From the NCBI GenBank assembly GCA_964553875.1, contig CAZKNH010000005.1, positions 1 to 64,000 of the forward strand: 64,000 bases of DNA. The letters are read 5' to 3'. A model generated the notes under the pieces. It had not been told where the DNA came from and ran no database searches. It saw only the letters and a program-made list of their open reading frames with translations. Both the position numbers and the translations under genes were made by a program. The first letter of the stretch is position 1. Each line of letters opens with the position of its first letter. The stretch is from ZC4RG20 sp964553875 (lineage in GTDB: Bacteria > Pseudomonadota > Gammaproteobacteria > Steroidobacterales > Rariloculaceae). Below, in pieces: positions 43,004-51,247 of this stretch.

Positions 43004-44087
43004 CGCTGCAACCCCTGAGCTCCGATTTCGGCGCGCGGCCCTGAAAGACGAACGCCGTCCCTCTGCGGCCGCATGGGCAGCCGTCCACCCGCTCGATCCG
43101 GCCGATGTCCTCCGTCAGCACGCTGTGATTTGGGCTCGCGAGCGGCAATGTGCTGATCAGCTGAATCAGGCCCGGCTCCCCGGGCTCGGCCGTATCGAGC
43201 GTGTCGGCGCGCCGGATCAGCACTTCCGCCCAGTACGGCACGTGCTTCACGCCCTCCGGGCAATCGGGATAGGCAAGCCCCACCTGCTCCACCATCCCGT
43301 AGAAGTCGATCACCCTGTCCGGCGGCAGCCCCCACACGCCGGCGACGGTGCGGTTGAACGTGCTCTTGTCGACGGCGAGGTCTTGAAGCCTTTTCCATCC
43401 GCCGCTGTGCAGGAGCACGGAGCCCGGATGTGCGGGCGCCGGCGCGAAGTCGGCGAGCGCAACGTGCGCCTGGTAGAGGATATAGGTGAAGCCGTACGCG
43501 ATGAACGGCCGTCCCGCGATCTTGTCGAGCGCGGCCGCGAGCGCGTTCCGATCGAGCTCGAGCCTGTCCGCGGTCTGGCGCATCACGAAGTGGAACTCGG
43601 TCGCAAGATGTGCAACCGCGAGAATCGCGGCGCCGCGGGCGCTGAAGCCGTTGCTGCCCCGGACGGTCGCCTCGGTGTCGAACACGAGATAGGGCCGCCG
43701 CTCCTCGCCGATGAAGTCGCTCAGAATCGCGTTCGCGCTGCGCGCCTGCCGACGGCGGCTCTCCTTGTCGACGAAAATCTTCGATGCGTTGGCCGAGGTC
43801 GTCGCGGAGGATTGCACGACGGACACGTCGTCGTTGCGCGACCGAAGCTCGTACTCCTTGAACAGCGACACCGGCAGAAACGGATAGCGCTCGATGAACG
43901 GGGTGCCGGCCGGCGCGGTCCTTTCCGCGTCTTCGACGAGCGCTGCATAACCCTCGCAGCGCTGCCGGTGATACTCGCGCAAGGCCGTGAGCCGCTCCTC
44001 GAGGAAGCGAGCTTTGTCCTCCGCGCTCATGGCGTACGGCCGCACGCCCGGCACGAAGGGATCGAGATTCATCGCCGTCGCCTGCAT
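42987..44087 (-). CDS. LuxE-like acyl-protein synthetase
   Basis: A 366-residue protein of the LuxE acyl-protein synthetase family, which activates a fatty acid as acyl-AMP and transfers it to its own cysteine before handing it to LuxC. Family-like parts are FIERYPFLPVSLFKEYELRS, the SSATTSANASKIFVDK nucleotide loop, VLLHSGGWKRLQDLAVDK and FYGMVEQVGLAYPDC. A cysteine six residues from the C-terminal end region (C360) is in the place where LuxE proteins carry the acyl-accepting cysteine. The start could also be ATG 44072. It sits between the AMP ligase and LuxC-like genes. Confidence 0.87.
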   Translation of the reverse strand: MQATAMNLDPFVPGVRPYAMSAEDKARFLEERLTALREYHRQRCEGYAALVEDAERTAPAGTPFIERYPFLPVSLFKEYELRSRNDDVSVVQSSATTSANASKIFVDKESRRRQARSANAILSDFIGEERRPYLVFDTEATVRGSNGFSARGAAILAVAHLATEFHFVMRQTADRLELDRNALAAALDKIAGRPFIAYGFTYILYQAHVALADFAPAPAHPGSVLLHSGGWKRLQDLAVDKSTFNRTVAGVWGLPPDRVIDFYGMVEQVGLAYPDCPEGVKHVPYWAEVLIRRADTLDTAEPGEPGLIQLISTLPLASPNHSVLTEDIGRIERVDGCPCGRRGTAFVFQGRAPKSELRGCSDVVRR

Positions 44088-44091
44088 CTCT

Positions 44092-45516
44092 TCACACTAT
44101 CTCTCGAATCACGCGCTCCGGATCGTTCGGCGACAGCAGCGCGCGCTGCAGCTTGCCGTTTGCCGTGAGCGGAAAGCTCCGCACCTCGAAGTAGCGGACC
44201 GGCACTTTCACCGGTGCGAGCCGCGCGCGCAGGAACTCCGTCAGCGTCTGACGATCGACCGGACGTCGAAGCTCGACGTACGCGGCCGGTATCTGCCCCC
44301 GCTGCGGGTCGTCGAGACCGCCGACCGCGCTCGCGATCACGTCCTCGTGCTCGGCCAGCGCGCGCTCGACCTCGAGCGGCGACACCTTCTCCCCTCCGAC
44401 CTTCAGCATCTCGTCGCGGCGGCCGAGGAGATAGATATAGCCGCCGCTGATGCGCGCGATGTCTCCGGACAAGACCGAGCCGTCGGGGAGGAACGCACGA
44501 CGCGTGCTCTCCGGATCGTTCAGGTAGCCCTTGACGATACTCGGCCCCCGGATCGCGAGAATGCCTTCCTCGCCCTCGCCCTTCACGGAGAAATCCCGCT
44601 CGTCGACGACGAACACCTCGAGCCCTTCGATCGGCGTGCCGCAGGTCGGCTCGGCGAAGCGCGGGTCGTCGTCGCGAATGTAGGAAATGCGCGGTGTGGC
44701 CTCCGTCATTCCATAGTTGTCGAAGAATCGGGCGTTCGGAAAGATCTCTTTCACCGTAGGCAGAAGCTGCCTGTCCATCGCAGCGCCGGCCGAGCATAGC
44801 ACCCGCACCGACGGCATCGACAGCGGCGTGAGCCGATGCAACGTGCACAGGGAATGATAGGTCGACGGGACGCCGCAGAACGTCAGCAGGCCCTCCGCTT
44901 CCACGGCTCTCGCGAGCTTGATCGGGTTGCGGAAATTGTCGAACAGCCGCACCGTGCCGCCGACGTAGAACATGTAGAGCACCTGCGTGAGCAGCGCGTA
45001 GCTGTAATGCAACGGCAAGACGACCGCGGCGCTCGGATTCGCGGCGTAGTCGAGGTAACCCGTGATCGCCCTCGCCGAATGCGTCAGATTCTCCGCGGAC
45101 ATCGGCACGCCTTTCGGGGTGCCGCTCGTGCCTGATGTGAAGATGACGAGCTCGGGCAGCGCCGGGTCGCGCTCCGGCAACCGGCCTTCCCCCTCCTCCG
45201 TTTGCGCGTCGAGATCCAGTCGGACGCTGTCGCCGCAGCGCCGCGCGATCTCCTGCACGACGCGTTCGGGCGCCTGCGCATCGATCGGGACGGGCACGTT
45301 GCCGCTGATCGACGCGGCGAGCAACGTGCGCACGAAGCGAACGCTTCTCTCGGCCGGAATTAGCAGGAAGCGGCCGGCGCCGTGCACACGCCGCAGCGCA
45401 CGCGCCTGGGCGAGCGAGCGTGCGAGAAGCTCGCCGTACGTGAGCCGCTCGCCGTCGTCGGCGATGGCCGGTGCCGAGGGCCTCGCACGCTCGACCCAGG
45501 AGGCGAAAAGGCTCAT
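44092..45516 (-). CDS. AMP-dependent acyl ligase
   Basis: A 474-residue ANL-superfamily enzyme. LVIFTSGTSGTPKGVPMS is the phosphate loop, YGMTEATPRISY the adenine motif, LSGDIARISGGYIYLLGRRDEMLKVGGEKVSPLEVE the hinge region, and LTANGKLQR holds the catalytic C-terminal lysine. It adenylates a carboxylic acid and loads it on CoA or the nearby ACP. The start ATG 45516 overlaps the stop of the alcohol dehydrogenase gene (ATGA). It ends four bases before the LuxE-like start. Confidence 0.88.
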   Translation of the reverse strand: MSLFASWVERARPSAPAIADDGERLTYGELLARSLAQARALRRVHGAGRFLLIPAERSVRFVRTLLAASISGNVPVPIDAQAPERVVQEIARRCGDSVRLDLDAQTEEGEGRLPERDPALPELVIFTSGTSGTPKGVPMSAENLTHSARAITGYLDYAANPSAAVVLPLHYSYALLTQVLYMFYVGGTVRLFDNFRNPIKLARAVEAEGLLTFCGVPSTYHSLCTLHRLTPLSMPSVRVLCSAGAAMDRQLLPTVKEIFPNARFFDNYGMTEATPRISYIRDDDPRFAEPTCGTPIEGLEVFVVDERDFSVKGEGEEGILAIRGPSIVKGYLNDPESTRRAFLPDGSVLSGDIARISGGYIYLLGRRDEMLKVGGEKVSPLEVERALAEHEDVIASAVGGLDDPQRGQIPAAYVELRRPVDRQTLTEFLRARLAPVKVPVRYFEVRSFPLTANGKLQRALLSPNDPERVIREIV

Positions 45517-46652
45517 CCCTGCGCTACCCTGGCGGCCACGGTATCCACGAAGGCGAGCAGGTCCTCCTCCGACGCGCGCCGCGGGTTCGATCGGATGGCG
45601 ACGTCGGCCGCCATTCGAGTCGCGATCTCCCGGCGGTAGCCCGCGTCCGAGGCGAGGCGAGCTGCCACGGGGTGAGTCGCGACCGATTCGAGTGCCTGGT
45701 CGACGATCGGCCGAATGCGCTCGACCAGAGCGTCCACGCCGTCGAGCTGCAACCGCTCGAGCAACGTCTGCATCTGCGGAGTGGTTGCGTTGAACTCGAG
45801 CCCGGTGACGAGCGCACAGCCGTTCGCGAGACCGTGCCCCATTCCGTCCACGCCCACCGCATGCGCGAAGGCGTGAACGATCCCGACGGAGCAGTTCGCC
45901 GCGGCGACGCCGCCGAGAAACCCGGCCTCCATCAGTCGATCGTTCCGGCTTGCGCTGGGCGGCAGCGGGTACGCGTCGATCACGGCGCTCAGCGCGGCCG
46001 CGGCGGTCTCCTTCGCGAGGCGCAGCGGCACGATCGACAGATACGCCTCGAGCGAATGGCTGAGCGCGTCGCACAGAAACTGCGCGAGCGCCCGCGGAGC
46101 GACGCTCTCGAGGAATCGACCGTCGAGCACCACCCTGTCGGCGAGGAAGGCGCGGGTCACGACCGCTCGCTTCGATCCCGCCGCGGACTGGTAAACAGCG
46201 ACGTCGGCGGCCTCTGCGCCCGTTCCGCACGTCGTCGGCACGAGGCAGAGGTGCGGCCGGGATTGCGCCGCGAGCGCCTGATCGACGACGCCGGTCGAGA
46301 GGTCGAGCACGCCTGCAGCGTGCGCCCATGCAAGGCGAGCCCAGTCGAGCACCGAGCCGCCGCCGACCGCGACGATGCGCCCCGCCGGCCTGCCGCGCAG
46401 CAACTCCGCGCCAAGACGGATCGCGGCCTCGGTCGGCTCGCCGTCCGGTTTCGCGACGTGATTCGCCGGCGTCAGCGAAACGTCGCGGCGCGAGAGCGCT
46501 TCGCCGAGCAGGTCGAGAACGGGCCGGCTGCCGCTCGTCAAGAAAACGGTCGATTCGTCGACATGATCCGCGAGCGAGCGGAGCGATCCGCTGCCGCATA
46601 CGACGGCGGGCGCGTGACGGAACTCGGGGTAGCTGAGCTTCAGTTTCGCCAT
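45513..46652 (-). CDS. iron-type (group III) alcohol dehydrogenase
   Basis: A 379-residue member of the iron-containing alcohol dehydrogenase family. It has the NAD-binding VAVGGGSVLDWARL, PTTCGTGAE and the metal ligands in FLCDALSHSLEAY (Asp and His), IVHAFAHAVG (His) and GMGHGLANG (His). It interconverts an aldehyde and an alcohol, which fits the aldehyde that LuxC would make. It is the first gene of the operon; the start is ATG 46652. Confidence 0.87.
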   Translation of the reverse strand: MAKLKLSYPEFRHAPAVVCGSGSLRSLADHVDESTVFLTSGSRPVLDLLGEALSRRDVSLTPANHVAKPDGEPTEAAIRLGAELLRGRPAGRIVAVGGGSVLDWARLAWAHAAGVLDLSTGVVDQALAAQSRPHLCLVPTTCGTGAEAADVAVYQSAAGSKRAVVTRAFLADRVVLDGRFLESVAPRALAQFLCDALSHSLEAYLSIVPLRLAKETAAAALSAVIDAYPLPPSASRNDRLMEAGFLGGVAAANCSVGIVHAFAHAVGVDGMGHGLANGCALVTGLEFNATTPQMQTLLERLQLDGVDALVERIRPIVDQALESVATHPVAARLASDAGYRREIATRMAADVAIRSNPRRASEEDLLAFVDTVAARVAQG

Positions 46653-47018
46653 AGGGGCGTCATCGTACCAAGCGAGCCGTCCGCGGAGCGTGACGGCGTC
46701 TAATGATCGCGAGCCGCAACGCGCCGGCAAAGCCCCGAAGGGCCCGACGGCTCTCCGCCGACCGTTCTCGCGGTGCTCGCGGCCGCAGCTGCCGTCCCCG
46801 GCATACCGCGGCGGGCCCCGAGGCGGCAAGCGCGGTCTGCACCGATCAGTGGACGGCGGAGGCCGGGAATCGCATTCGCTCCGTCCTTGTTATGATTCGA
46901 TGCCGCGGAGGTCGAGCCGGTCATCGCGACTCGCGAAACCGAGGTGTGAGTCACGCTCGACCGCCCCACTCGACTCTACGATACGCACGTCGTCGCCCCG
47001 CCCACCGCCGGAAGCCGC
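46653..47018. other. divergent intergenic region (366 bases)
   Basis: The gap between the acyl-reduction operon (minus) and the sulfotransferase gene (plus). An extended -10 word, TGTTATGAT at 46888-46896, could drive the plus-strand gene. No promoter for the minus-strand operon is evident. Confidence 0.35.
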
Positions 47019-48110
47019 ATGGTCAGCGCTCCAACCAAGACGTCTACGCCGGCTGATCGAGCCCGAACCGCCTCGCGGCCGGTATTCATCGTAGGCTGTC
47101 CGCGCTCGGGCACGACCTGGCTCTATCACATTCTTCTCTCGGCGGGCCGATTCGCGATATATCGTTCCGAGACGAACATTTATAACTCATTTGCGCCGGC
47201 TTACGGGGACTTTGCGAACGTTCGGACGCGGGCCGCATTCCTGCGCAAGTGGCTCCGCAGCGAATACTTTCTGAGATCCGGCCTCGACGCCGACGCGTTC
47301 CATTCGAAGGCGATGGAGCGCGGCACGGGGCCCGGTGCGATGCTGCGGCTCTTGATGGAAGAGATCTGCGCATATCAGCACGCGGAGCGCTGGGCCGAGT
47401 GCACGCCCGAGCACGCGCTCTCGCTCGCCCGGATCAAACGCGACTTCCCCGAGGCGCTCTTCATCCACATCGTGCGCGACGGTCGGGATGTCGCGTTGTC
47501 GTTGGCGAAGCAACGGTTCATTCGGCCGCTGCCATGGCACTCGGACCAAGGCGAGCTCGCCGCCGCGGCGTACTGGACCTGGATCGTGGCGGCGGCGACG
47601 CGTCAGGCTGAGGCCTTTCCGAGCGATGTGCTCGTGCTCAAGTACGAAGACCTGGTGACGGACTACGTGGGCGCGCTCGAGATCGTCTCGGCGTTCATCG
47701 GCCAACGCATCGACGTCGCGAAGGTGGCCGATGCGGGGATCGGCAGCGTCGCACGACCGAACACGTCGTTCGCCGCGCAGAACGGCGCGGCGGCGCCGCA
47801 GACGGTCGGCCGATGGCGGACGGAGCTCTCCCCCGAGCGATTGGGCGCGCTCGAGGCCGTGGTCGGCCCAATGCTCGATCGCTTCGGCTATTCGCGCGGC
47901 GCGCCGGCGGCGTCGGCGCCGGCCGCACGGCTCAATGCCGCGCTGTACAAGGCACGTTTCGGCGCGATGTGGCGCTTGAGGACATCCACGCCGCTCGGGC
48001 GTTTCGGTGACGACCGTCTGAGCCGCCTGACGGTGAAAGACGCCGTCGACGATCCCACGCTCCGCCCGGCGGCGCACCTCGCTGCGATCCGGCGCATCAT
48101 CGAAGGCTGA
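47019..48110 (+). CDS. sulfotransferase (Sulfotransfer_3 type)
   Basis: A 363-residue PAPS-dependent sulfotransferase. FIVGCPRSGTTWLYHILLSAG is the 5'-phosphosulfate loop and FIHIVRDGRDVALSLAKQRF the 3'-phosphate-binding element with its Arg and Ser. LKYEDLVTDYVGALEIVSAFIG follows as usual. It is longer and clearly more canonical than the one at 36474-37253. It lies alone between two minus-strand operons and would sulfate a sugar of the exported polymer. Confidence 0.88.
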   Translation: MVSAPTKTSTPADRARTASRPVFIVGCPRSGTTWLYHILLSAGRFAIYRSETNIYNSFAPAYGDFANVRTRAAFLRKWLRSEYFLRSGLDADAFHSKAMERGTGPGAMLRLLMEEICAYQHAERWAECTPEHALSLARIKRDFPEALFIHIVRDGRDVALSLAKQRFIRPLPWHSDQGELAAAAYWTWIVAAATRQAEAFPSDVLVLKYEDLVTDYVGALEIVSAFIGQRIDVAKVADAGIGSVARPNTSFAAQNGAAAPQTVGRWRTELSPERLGALEAVVGPMLDRFGYSRGAPAASAPAARLNAALYKARFGAMWRLRTSTPLGRFGDDRLSRLTVKDAVDDPTLRPAAHLAAIRRIIEG

Positions 48111-48129
48111 GCGCGGGTCTTCGAGGCCG

Positions 48130-49296
48130 TCAGTCCGTGGACGACAGCGCTCCGACGGGCTGACGCCGACACACCGCCCGCTCGTACAGCGCCCGATACT
48201 GGTCGATCATCGCCTCGACGGAAAAGCGCCCGACCGCCGCGGCGCGCGCGGCGGCACCGTGCCGCGCCCTCCGCACGTCGTCGCTCGCGTACGCGACGAC
48301 GGCATCCGCCAAGGCCTCGCTGTCGCCCGGCGGCACGAGCGTGCCCGTCTCGCCCGGCGTGATCAGCTCGGGATTGCCGCCCGTCGCGGTCGCGATCACC
48401 GGCAGGCCCGACGCCATCGCCTCGAGTACGGTGTTCGAGATCCCTTCGCGCAGCGAGCCGAGCACGAAGACGTCCATGCATCGCAGAAGCTCCGCGACGT
48501 CATCGCGGCTTCCCGGCAGCCACGCGTCGTCGGCGGCTCCTGCCGCGCGCAGCCGCTCGAGCGCGGCGTCGCGCAGCTCGCCGTCGCCGATCATCAGCAA
48601 CCGCAACGGCCGCCGGGCGCCTTGCAGCCTCTCGCGCGCACGGATGAACGCCTCGACCAGATTCAACGGATCCTTGATCGCCGCGAAGCGCGTGACGCTG
48701 CCGACGACGAGCGCCCCTTCGGGGAACACCGCTTCCGGGAGCCGGCGCCGCTCGCCGAGTCCGGCGGGGCGAAAACGCGCGGTGTCGACGCCGTTGCAGA
48801 TTCGCGTGACGTTGTTCGCACGAATGCCCACGGTCTCGATGAGCCATCGTCTGAGATGCTCCGAGACCGTCACGAATTCGTGCACGAACGGCGCGAACGC
48901 GCGCCGGGCGATCCGGTACCTCGCTTTCGTGCCGTCCGGGTCGGCGACGTCCCAGCCGTGCTCCCCGTGTATGCGCACCGGCACGCCCGCGAGCGCGGCA
49001 ACGACGGCGCAGTCGAGCGTGCCGAAGTTGCGCGTATGCACCGCGCTTGGGCGCAGGGTCCGGAGCAGCCGGAAGAGCCGCGCGTACGCGCCGAGATCGC
49101 GCCCCGGGCGCTTGCCGATCGCGTGAACGGCGATGTCGGGATGCAGACGCTCGCGAAACCGGGTCGCTTCCGTCAGCGCGATCACGGCGTGCCGGAATGC
49201 GCCCTGCCCGTGGAGCCCGTTCACGACGTTGACCACACCGTTCTCGAGGCCGCCGTAGTCGAGACGGAAAACGATGTGCGCGATCAACGGTGTCAT
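48130..49296 (-). CDS. glycosyltransferase family 4, XrtA/PEP-CTERM-associated Stp2
   Basis: A 388-residue GT-B enzyme of the TIGR03088-type sugar transferase group found in exosortase EPS loci. Its N-terminus IAHIVFRLDYGGLENGVVNVVNGL is characteristic, as are RIHGEHGWDVADPDG, VGSVTRFAAIKDPLNLV and the C-terminal LREGISNTVLEAMASGLPVIATATGGNPEL. The ATG at 49296 overlaps the end of the amidotransferase gene by four bases. It is the last gene of the core EPS operon that starts near 57.7 kb. Confidence 0.89.
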   Translation of the reverse strand: MTPLIAHIVFRLDYGGLENGVVNVVNGLHGQGAFRHAVIALTEATRFRERLHPDIAVHAIGKRPGRDLGAYARLFRLLRTLRPSAVHTRNFGTLDCAVVAALAGVPVRIHGEHGWDVADPDGTKARYRIARRAFAPFVHEFVTVSEHLRRWLIETVGIRANNVTRICNGVDTARFRPAGLGERRRLPEAVFPEGALVVGSVTRFAAIKDPLNLVEAFIRARERLQGARRPLRLLMIGDGELRDAALERLRAAGAADDAWLPGSRDDVAELLRCMDVFVLGSLREGISNTVLEAMASGLPVIATATGGNPELITPGETGTLVPPGDSEALADAVVAYASDDVRRARHGAAARAAAVGRFSVEAMIDQYRALYERAVCRRQPVGALSSTD

Positions 49297-51230
49297 GCCG
49301 CCAGGCTGCTCTCCGCGAGCTCCGCCGCGACGTCCTCGTGGCTCGCGCCGTCGAGGTGCAACCGGCTCCAAATCTCGAGATTCAGCAGCACGAGAAGCAG
49401 GTCGGAATAGTCCTCGCGGCTCGCGTCGTGCGCATTGCAGATCGTCTCGACGACGCCCGGATCGAGCAGCCCCCGCGCCGCGACGACGCGCGGATCGAGA
49501 AGCTTGCGCCGCAGCGGCACGAGCTCCTGCCGGAACCATGCACCCACCGGCGCACCGAAGCCGCGCTTCCGTCTTTCGAGCACCGGCCGCGGCAACACGT
49601 CGCGGAGCGCGTCCTTCAGGATCGCCTTCAGGCGCCCGTTGGGGGCCTTGATCTCGGCCGGGATGCTCGCCACGAGCTCGACCAGACGATGATCCAGGAA
49701 CGGCACGCGGCATTCGATCGAGCACGCCATCGTCATCTTGTCCGTCATGAGGAGCAGATCCTCCGAGAGCTGCGTGCGCCAGTCGACGCGCAGCAATCTC
49801 AGAAGCTCGTCCGTGCTCGTCTCCTCGCCGACGACCGCATCGAAGCCGTCGGTCGGAGGACCGTTCCGTGCGCGCTGCAGCGCCGCGAGCACCGCCTCGT
49901 CCGCGAGCGCGATGTACAGCTTGTACTGCTGCCGCCAGTCGAGGCCGTTCGCGCGGATGAAGCGCTTCGCGTAACGCCCGAGATCCATGAGCCGGTTCTG
50001 CCGGCCGCTCGGCAGCGCTCGCGCAAGGAGCGGCAGCACGCGCCGTCGGAGCCACGACGGAATCCGCTCGTAATAGCGGCCGTAATGCGGGCCGAGGTAG
50101 CGGTTGTAGCCCGCGAAGAGCTCGTCGCCCCCTACGCCCGACAGTATGACTTTCACCGACTCGGCCGCGAGCTCCGAGACGAGGTATGTCGTCATGATGG
50201 CGCTGTCGGAGATCGGCTCCTCGAGATGCCACAAGAGCTTCGGCAAGAGGCGGGCGACGTCGGGCTGCACCGCGATCTCCCGATGCCGGCTGCCGAGCTG
50301 GTCGGCGACGAGCCGCGCGAAAGGCAGCTCGTTGTAATAGTCGGCGACCGCGCTGCCGCGGTAGCCGATGCTGTAGGTATTCAGCGCGCCGTCCGAGTGG
50401 CGTGCCATCAGGCTCACGACCGCGCTCGAGTCGATGCCGCCGCTCAGGAACGCGCCGAGCGGGACGTCGCTCACGAGATGCGATGCGACCGCCCGATCGA
50501 GCTCCGCCGCGACCCGCTCCGTCCACTCCTCGCTCGATCGCGAGCGATCGACGTCGCGCGGCGGTTCCCAGTAGCGAAAGACGCGGAGGCTGCCCCCTTC
50601 GCTCACGAGCATCGTGCCCGGCGGCAGCTTCGACACTCCGGCGAACAGCGTGCGGGGCGCGACCGCGTAACCAAGCGCGAGATAATCCGACAGCGCCTCC
50701 GTGTCGACGGCGGCGCTGAAGCCGCTCAATGCCCGGAAAGCCTTCACCTCCGAGCTGAACGCGAAGCCGGACGCATACCGCCAGTAGTACACTGGCTTGA
50801 TGCCGAGCCTGTCTCTCGCGAGGAGAAGCTTGCGGCGCGTCGAGTCCCAGAGCGCAAACCCGAACATCCCTTCGAGCCGCGTCACGAAATCCTCGCCGTG
50901 CTCCTCGTACAGATGGACCAGCACCTCCGTGTCGCTGCGCGTCGCGAACCTGTGGCCCTGCGCCTCGAGCGAGCGTCTGAGCTCGCGGAAGTTGTAGATC
51001 TCGCCGTTCATGACGACCCAGACCGAGCCGTCTTCGTTGCCGATCGGCTGATGCCCGCCTTCGAGGTCGATGATCGACAGCCTGCGCATGCCGATCACGA
51101 CGTCGCCGCAATCCCTGACGCCGTCGTCGTCCGGCCCGCGGTGCCGGATCAAGTCCGCCATGCGCCGCACGTCGTCCGGGCCGTACCGCCTGACGTCGCC
51201 GAGCTGCACCGTTCCAACGATCCCGCACAT
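49293..51230 (-). CDS. asparagine synthase-type amidotransferase, XrtA-associated
   Basis: A 645-residue glutamine amidotransferase like the one at 22227-24164. Cys2 nucleophile is in MCGIVGTVQLGD, then IRHRGPDDDGV, RRLSIIDLEGGHQP, MNGEIYNFREL, the pyrophosphatase loop LSGGIDSSAVVSL and LSGVGGDELFAGY. It probably amidates a sugar or amino-acid component of the EPS. In the canonical XrtA operon the exosortase gene stands between FemAB and this gene; here only 17 bases separate them. Confidence 0.91.
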   Translation of the reverse strand: MCGIVGTVQLGDVRRYGPDDVRRMADLIRHRGPDDDGVRDCGDVVIGMRRLSIIDLEGGHQPIGNEDGSVWVVMNGEIYNFRELRRSLEAQGHRFATRSDTEVLVHLYEEHGEDFVTRLEGMFGFALWDSTRRKLLLARDRLGIKPVYYWRYASGFAFSSEVKAFRALSGFSAAVDTEALSDYLALGYAVAPRTLFAGVSKLPPGTMLVSEGGSLRVFRYWEPPRDVDRSRSSEEWTERVAAELDRAVASHLVSDVPLGAFLSGGIDSSAVVSLMARHSDGALNTYSIGYRGSAVADYYNELPFARLVADQLGSRHREIAVQPDVARLLPKLLWHLEEPISDSAIMTTYLVSELAAESVKVILSGVGGDELFAGYNRYLGPHYGRYYERIPSWLRRRVLPLLARALPSGRQNRLMDLGRYAKRFIRANGLDWRQQYKLYIALADEAVLAALQRARNGPPTDGFDAVVGEETSTDELLRLLRVDWRTQLSEDLLLMTDKMTMACSIECRVPFLDHRLVELVASIPAEIKAPNGRLKAILKDALRDVLPRPVLERRKRGFGAPVGAWFRQELVPLRRKLLDPRVVAARGLLDPGVVETICNAHDASREDYSDLLLVLLNLEIWSRLHLDGASHEDVAAELAESSLAA

Positions 51231-51247
51231 CCTGGCTATTCAGCCCA

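Noticed and set aside
41735..44087. Bioluminescence operon
   Set aside because: LuxC- and LuxE-like genes are present, but no luciferase subunits or LuxD-type thioesterase occur in the neighbourhood.
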